Origin: an uncultured bacterium
Lineage (GTDB): Bacteria; Patescibacteria; JAEDAM01; Absconditabacterales; Absconditicoccaceae
NCBI GenBank assembly: GCA_937950065.1
Contig: CALFEN010000114.1
Span: 1 to 17,695, forward strand
DNA: 17,695 nucleotides
Direction: 5' to 3'
Made by a program: the position numbers and the translations under genes. The notes beneath the pieces were generated by a model. The model was not told the origin of the DNA, made no database searches, and was given only the letters and a program-made list of their open reading frames with translations. Positions 15,784 through 17,695 of the stretch are shown in pieces (the first letter of the stretch is position 1; the number at the start of each line of letters is the position of its first letter).

Positions 15784-16743
15784 ATGACTAAAAATAACAC
15801 TACAAAAAAAGTTAAAAAACAAGTTACAATAACTTTATCACAAGAAACAAAGGGAAAAATAGATTGAAAGTGAGGGGAAAGAACTCCCAACAAATCCAAA
15901 TTTTTATTTCGAATGATATTTTTGGTGATTATTGTTATACTTTGAGTTTGAGGGTATTTTGGTTACAGATTACGGCAAATCCAAAACATAAAAAACTCTA
16001 ATAAACAATTTTTTTCTTTACTAAAAAACAACCAAAATTTTTTGGCTTGGAATGCTACAGCTATGGTATTCAAACAAAAAGTAGATTTAAACTCATTCAA
16101 CAGTTTTATAAATGAAAATAATATATCAAATATAGATGCAAACAATCTCACAGATAGTTTTTTAAAGTGATTTAAATGAAAATTATCTGGCAAATTTGGA
16201 GATAGTACAATACAAATAATGTTTGTCGATGAATCCTGACAGCGAAAAATTTATGAAATATTAGTCTGAAGCTGAACAAAACTACCTGCTGACTTCAAAT
16301 ATGTTCCACCAAAATCAGCAGGAGCTTGACGGACTTCTGTCAGACCAAAAGACCTTGATAAAATAGAAGAACAAGAACGCCTACCAACCACCGATGAAGC
16401 AAAAAAACTTGTAAATGAAAGCATGTCTGGCTTTGTAAGCGCATTGAACAAAAAAGATTTTACAGATTTTTATAAAAATTCTGCAGAATTATTTAAATGA
16501 CAGACTGATGCAAAAACTATCCAAAATAGCTTCCAAAAGTTCATAGATGAAAAAATTGACTTAAACTATATCAAAGAGCTGCAACCAAAATTTTCTGGAA
16601 ATATCCAAAAAGATAATTATGGATTTTTGGTACTAAACGGTAAATATTCATTTTCAGGAAAACAGGATCTGATTTTTACATTAAAATATAATAAAGAAAA
16701 TTCTTTATGGAAACTTATTTCTATTAGTGTAAGCTTAAACTAA
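15784..16743 (+). CDS. Single-pass membrane protein with extracytoplasmic C-terminal domain
   Basis: 319 residues with TGA as Gly; stop TAA. Residues 1-40 are basic and polar (K-K-V-K-K-Q-V), residues ~42-60 are a membrane helix (M-I-F-L-V-I-I-V-I-L-G-V-G-G-Y-F-G), and the remainder is soluble, expected outside. A first region (~60-165) is followed by a linker (P-P-K-S-A-G-A-G). A C-terminal ~110 residues begin V-N-E-S-M-S-G-F-V-S-A-L-N-K-K-D-F and end L-W-K-L-I-S-I-S-V. This suggests an NTF2-like or DUF4878-like cone fold, by pattern only. It holds four of the window's twelve CGA/CGG codons (15910, 15973, 16243, 16330). Reading them as Trp gives G-Q-W-K-I-Y-E-I, a very typical end-strand for such domains. 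It converges on the three small genes to the right with no clear terminator between. Confidence 0.75.
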
Positions 16744-16767
16744 ACCATATTAAAAAACAAACTTAAT

Positions 16768-16977
16768 TTAAGCAAAATTAGAATTACTTTCTATAATTGC
16801 TTGTAGTTTAGCAATTTTATCATCATTACCTGCCATTTGTAGTTCAGCCAACTTTATAAGATCGTCCAAATCTCATAAAGCAACACTATCTAAATTTTCT
16901 GGATCGGATACTAACCTATTTAAATCTGCATTGTTTTTTTGGTTCTCTGATCATTGTAAATTTTCTGGATTAGACAT
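16768..16977 (-). CDS. Small acidic hypothetical protein
   Basis: 69 residues, ATG 16975-16977, TAA 16768-16770, with two TGA codons read as Gly. It has a polar, Asn-rich N-terminus (M-S-N-P-E-N-L-Q-G-S-E-N-Q-K) followed by two amphipathic helices (L-D-D-L-I-K-L-A-E-L and D-D-K-I-A-K-L-Q-A-I-I-E). No signal or membrane segment and no recognised family. It starts 13 bases after the stop of the next gene and is the last gene of the right-hand unit. Confidence 0.6.
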
Positions 16978-16990
16978 TTTTGTTTTTTTA

Positions 16991-17197
16991 TTAGTAAAAC
17001 TCCTCCACCCGATTTCAACTTTTTTTCTCTTCTTCCCTTGATAATTCTTCTTTTAATTTTATTATTTTTTTTATTTTCTCTTGTAATTTAGCTATTTTTT
17101 CTCTCTGCTCCTTTATCTTATTCAAAAAACCTTCAAGTTTATCTACCTTATCCAAATTACAAATCATAAATATCTTGAGTAAAAGCATGTATTCCAT
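16991..17197 (-). CDS. Small coiled-coil protein
   Basis: 68 residues, ATG 17195-17197, TAA 16991-16993; one TGA (17015-17017 on the plus strand) read as Gly near the C-terminus. A short hydrophobic start (M-L-L-L-K-I-F-M-I) is followed by a highly charged heptad-like helix (K-I-K-E-Q-R-E-K-I-A-K-L-Q-E-K-I) through to E-E-E-K-K. A CGG codon at 17009-17011 follows G-N. No family recognised. It lies 18 bases after the stop of the 150-aa gene upstream, probably in one transcript. A low-complexity sequence of this kind could be spurious, but its spacing and shared direction support it. Confidence 0.5.
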
Positions 17198-17215
17198 ATT
17201 TAAAGAAAAAAAAGT

Positions 17216-17668
17216 TTAGTTACTAAAAAAAGTTTTGGTAAGTCAATCAATAAGATCTTCTACTTCTCAATGTATCAAAACCTTATCATCATTTGATTTT
17301 TTATTTAATTTAGCTATTTTCAGGATATTGAATTTATCATGAGTAAGCACTTTTCAATCAATATTATTCTCCAGAATTGGTAATATATACCCCATTCTTA
17401 TAAGAAAATTTGAATCATTAGGAGATTGTATAGTATATCAATTTTGTAATAATAAATTTAATAAATACATAAAAAGTCAATTTAGAATATATTTCTCATT
17501 TTCTGTAAGAATCTTTTCGCTACCATCTTGTAAGATAATATTATCAAATTCTCAATTGTGTAACGCCAACAAAAAGTCCTGAATCTCTTTTTTACTGATT
17601 TCTCCATCTATTGCCATATCCAATAATATGGAAAAAAGTGAATCATTATTGATATTTATAAAACTCAT
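17216..17668 (-). CDS. Soluble paralogue of the 222-aa membrane protein's helical domain
   Basis: 150 residues with TGA as Gly; stop TAA; ATG 17666-17668. No signal peptide or membrane helix. The order D-G-E-I-S-K-K-E-I, L-H-N-G-E-F, L-L-L-Q-N-G-Y-T-I, F-L-I-R-M-G-Y and D-D-K-V-L-I matches D-K-E-I-S-K-D-E-L, I-K-E-G-Q-F, M-M-K-N-G-V-T-I, F-L-E-E-N-G-Y and S-D-K-I-I-L in the protein at 5209-5877. This covers essentially the whole soluble domain. That architecture (acidic start, EISK-type helix, NG-T-I turn) loosely recalls TerB-like helical domains, without a firm match. It is the first visible gene of a three-gene minus-strand unit; its promoter is at or beyond the window edge. Confidence 0.7.
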
Positions 17669-17695
17669 TTAGTAATAATTTAAATAATAAAATAT

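Noticed and set aside
1..17695. CRISPR array, insertion sequence or rRNA/tRNA gene
   Set aside because: Scanned by eye on both strands: no regularly spaced repeats, no transposase motifs with terminal repeats and no conserved RNA gene segments were found.

Overview
The window is AT-rich bacterial chromosome from a lineage that reads UGA as glycine (NCBI translation table 25), which points to the Patescibacteria/CPR groups Gracilibacteria or Absconditabacteria (SR1). Under the standard code almost every gene breaks at TGA. With TGA read as Gly, the window resolves into 19 full-length genes plus one partial gene, packed on both strands and all ending in TAA or TAG. ychF is the clearest case: its P-loop G-L-P-N-V-G-K-S-T carries both glycines as TGA. 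A second oddity is that CGA/CGG codons are rare (12 found by hand, in six genes). The only one in a well-conserved position is in thymidylate synthase, where CGG sits exactly where the family has the invariant Trp of the W-N-P motif. This suggests CGG (and perhaps CGA) encodes Trp here, as I recall being proposed for Absconditabacterales.

Layout. 1-148: tail of an unidentified + strand gene. 236-1345: ychF (+), sharing a bidirectional hairpin terminator with a minus-strand unit (1362-3633) made of a SAM methyltransferase-like gene, a broken C-terminal relic of a second methyltransferase, and an unrecognised 453-aa gene. 3634-4093: a 460-nt divergent control region with a promoter for each side and a hairpin-rich leader. 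4094-5029: a stand-alone phage-type major capsid protein (N4-gp56 family) with its own terminator; no portal, terminase or tail gene is visible. 5209-5877: a membrane-anchored lineage-specific protein behind a perfect consensus promoter; its soluble part is paralogous to the gene at 17216-17668.

5991-11173 is a long minus-strand run. Transcription order is a large membrane-anchored extracytoplasmic protein, a two-helix membrane protein, a DUF167/YggU protein, a membrane-anchored coiled-coil protein, a MoxR AAA+ ATPase with an unusual N-terminal membrane helix, a small acidic protein and a class I/II aminotransferase. 11331-13519 is a folate/thymidylate operon: folA, thyA, then a CYTH-domain phosphohydrolase/cyclase-like gene. 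A divergent promoter region (13520-13733) separates it from a secreted protein that couples an AMMECR1-like domain to a long alpha-helical domain (13734-15605), followed by a membrane-anchored protein (15784-16743). The right end holds three small minus-strand genes (16768-17668), read as one unit.

The most unusual items are the possible CGG-to-Trp reassignment, the orphan capsid gene with its structured leader, the unnamed paralogous domain family and the secreted AMMECR1 fusion. No tRNA, rRNA, CRISPR array or insertion sequence was found.
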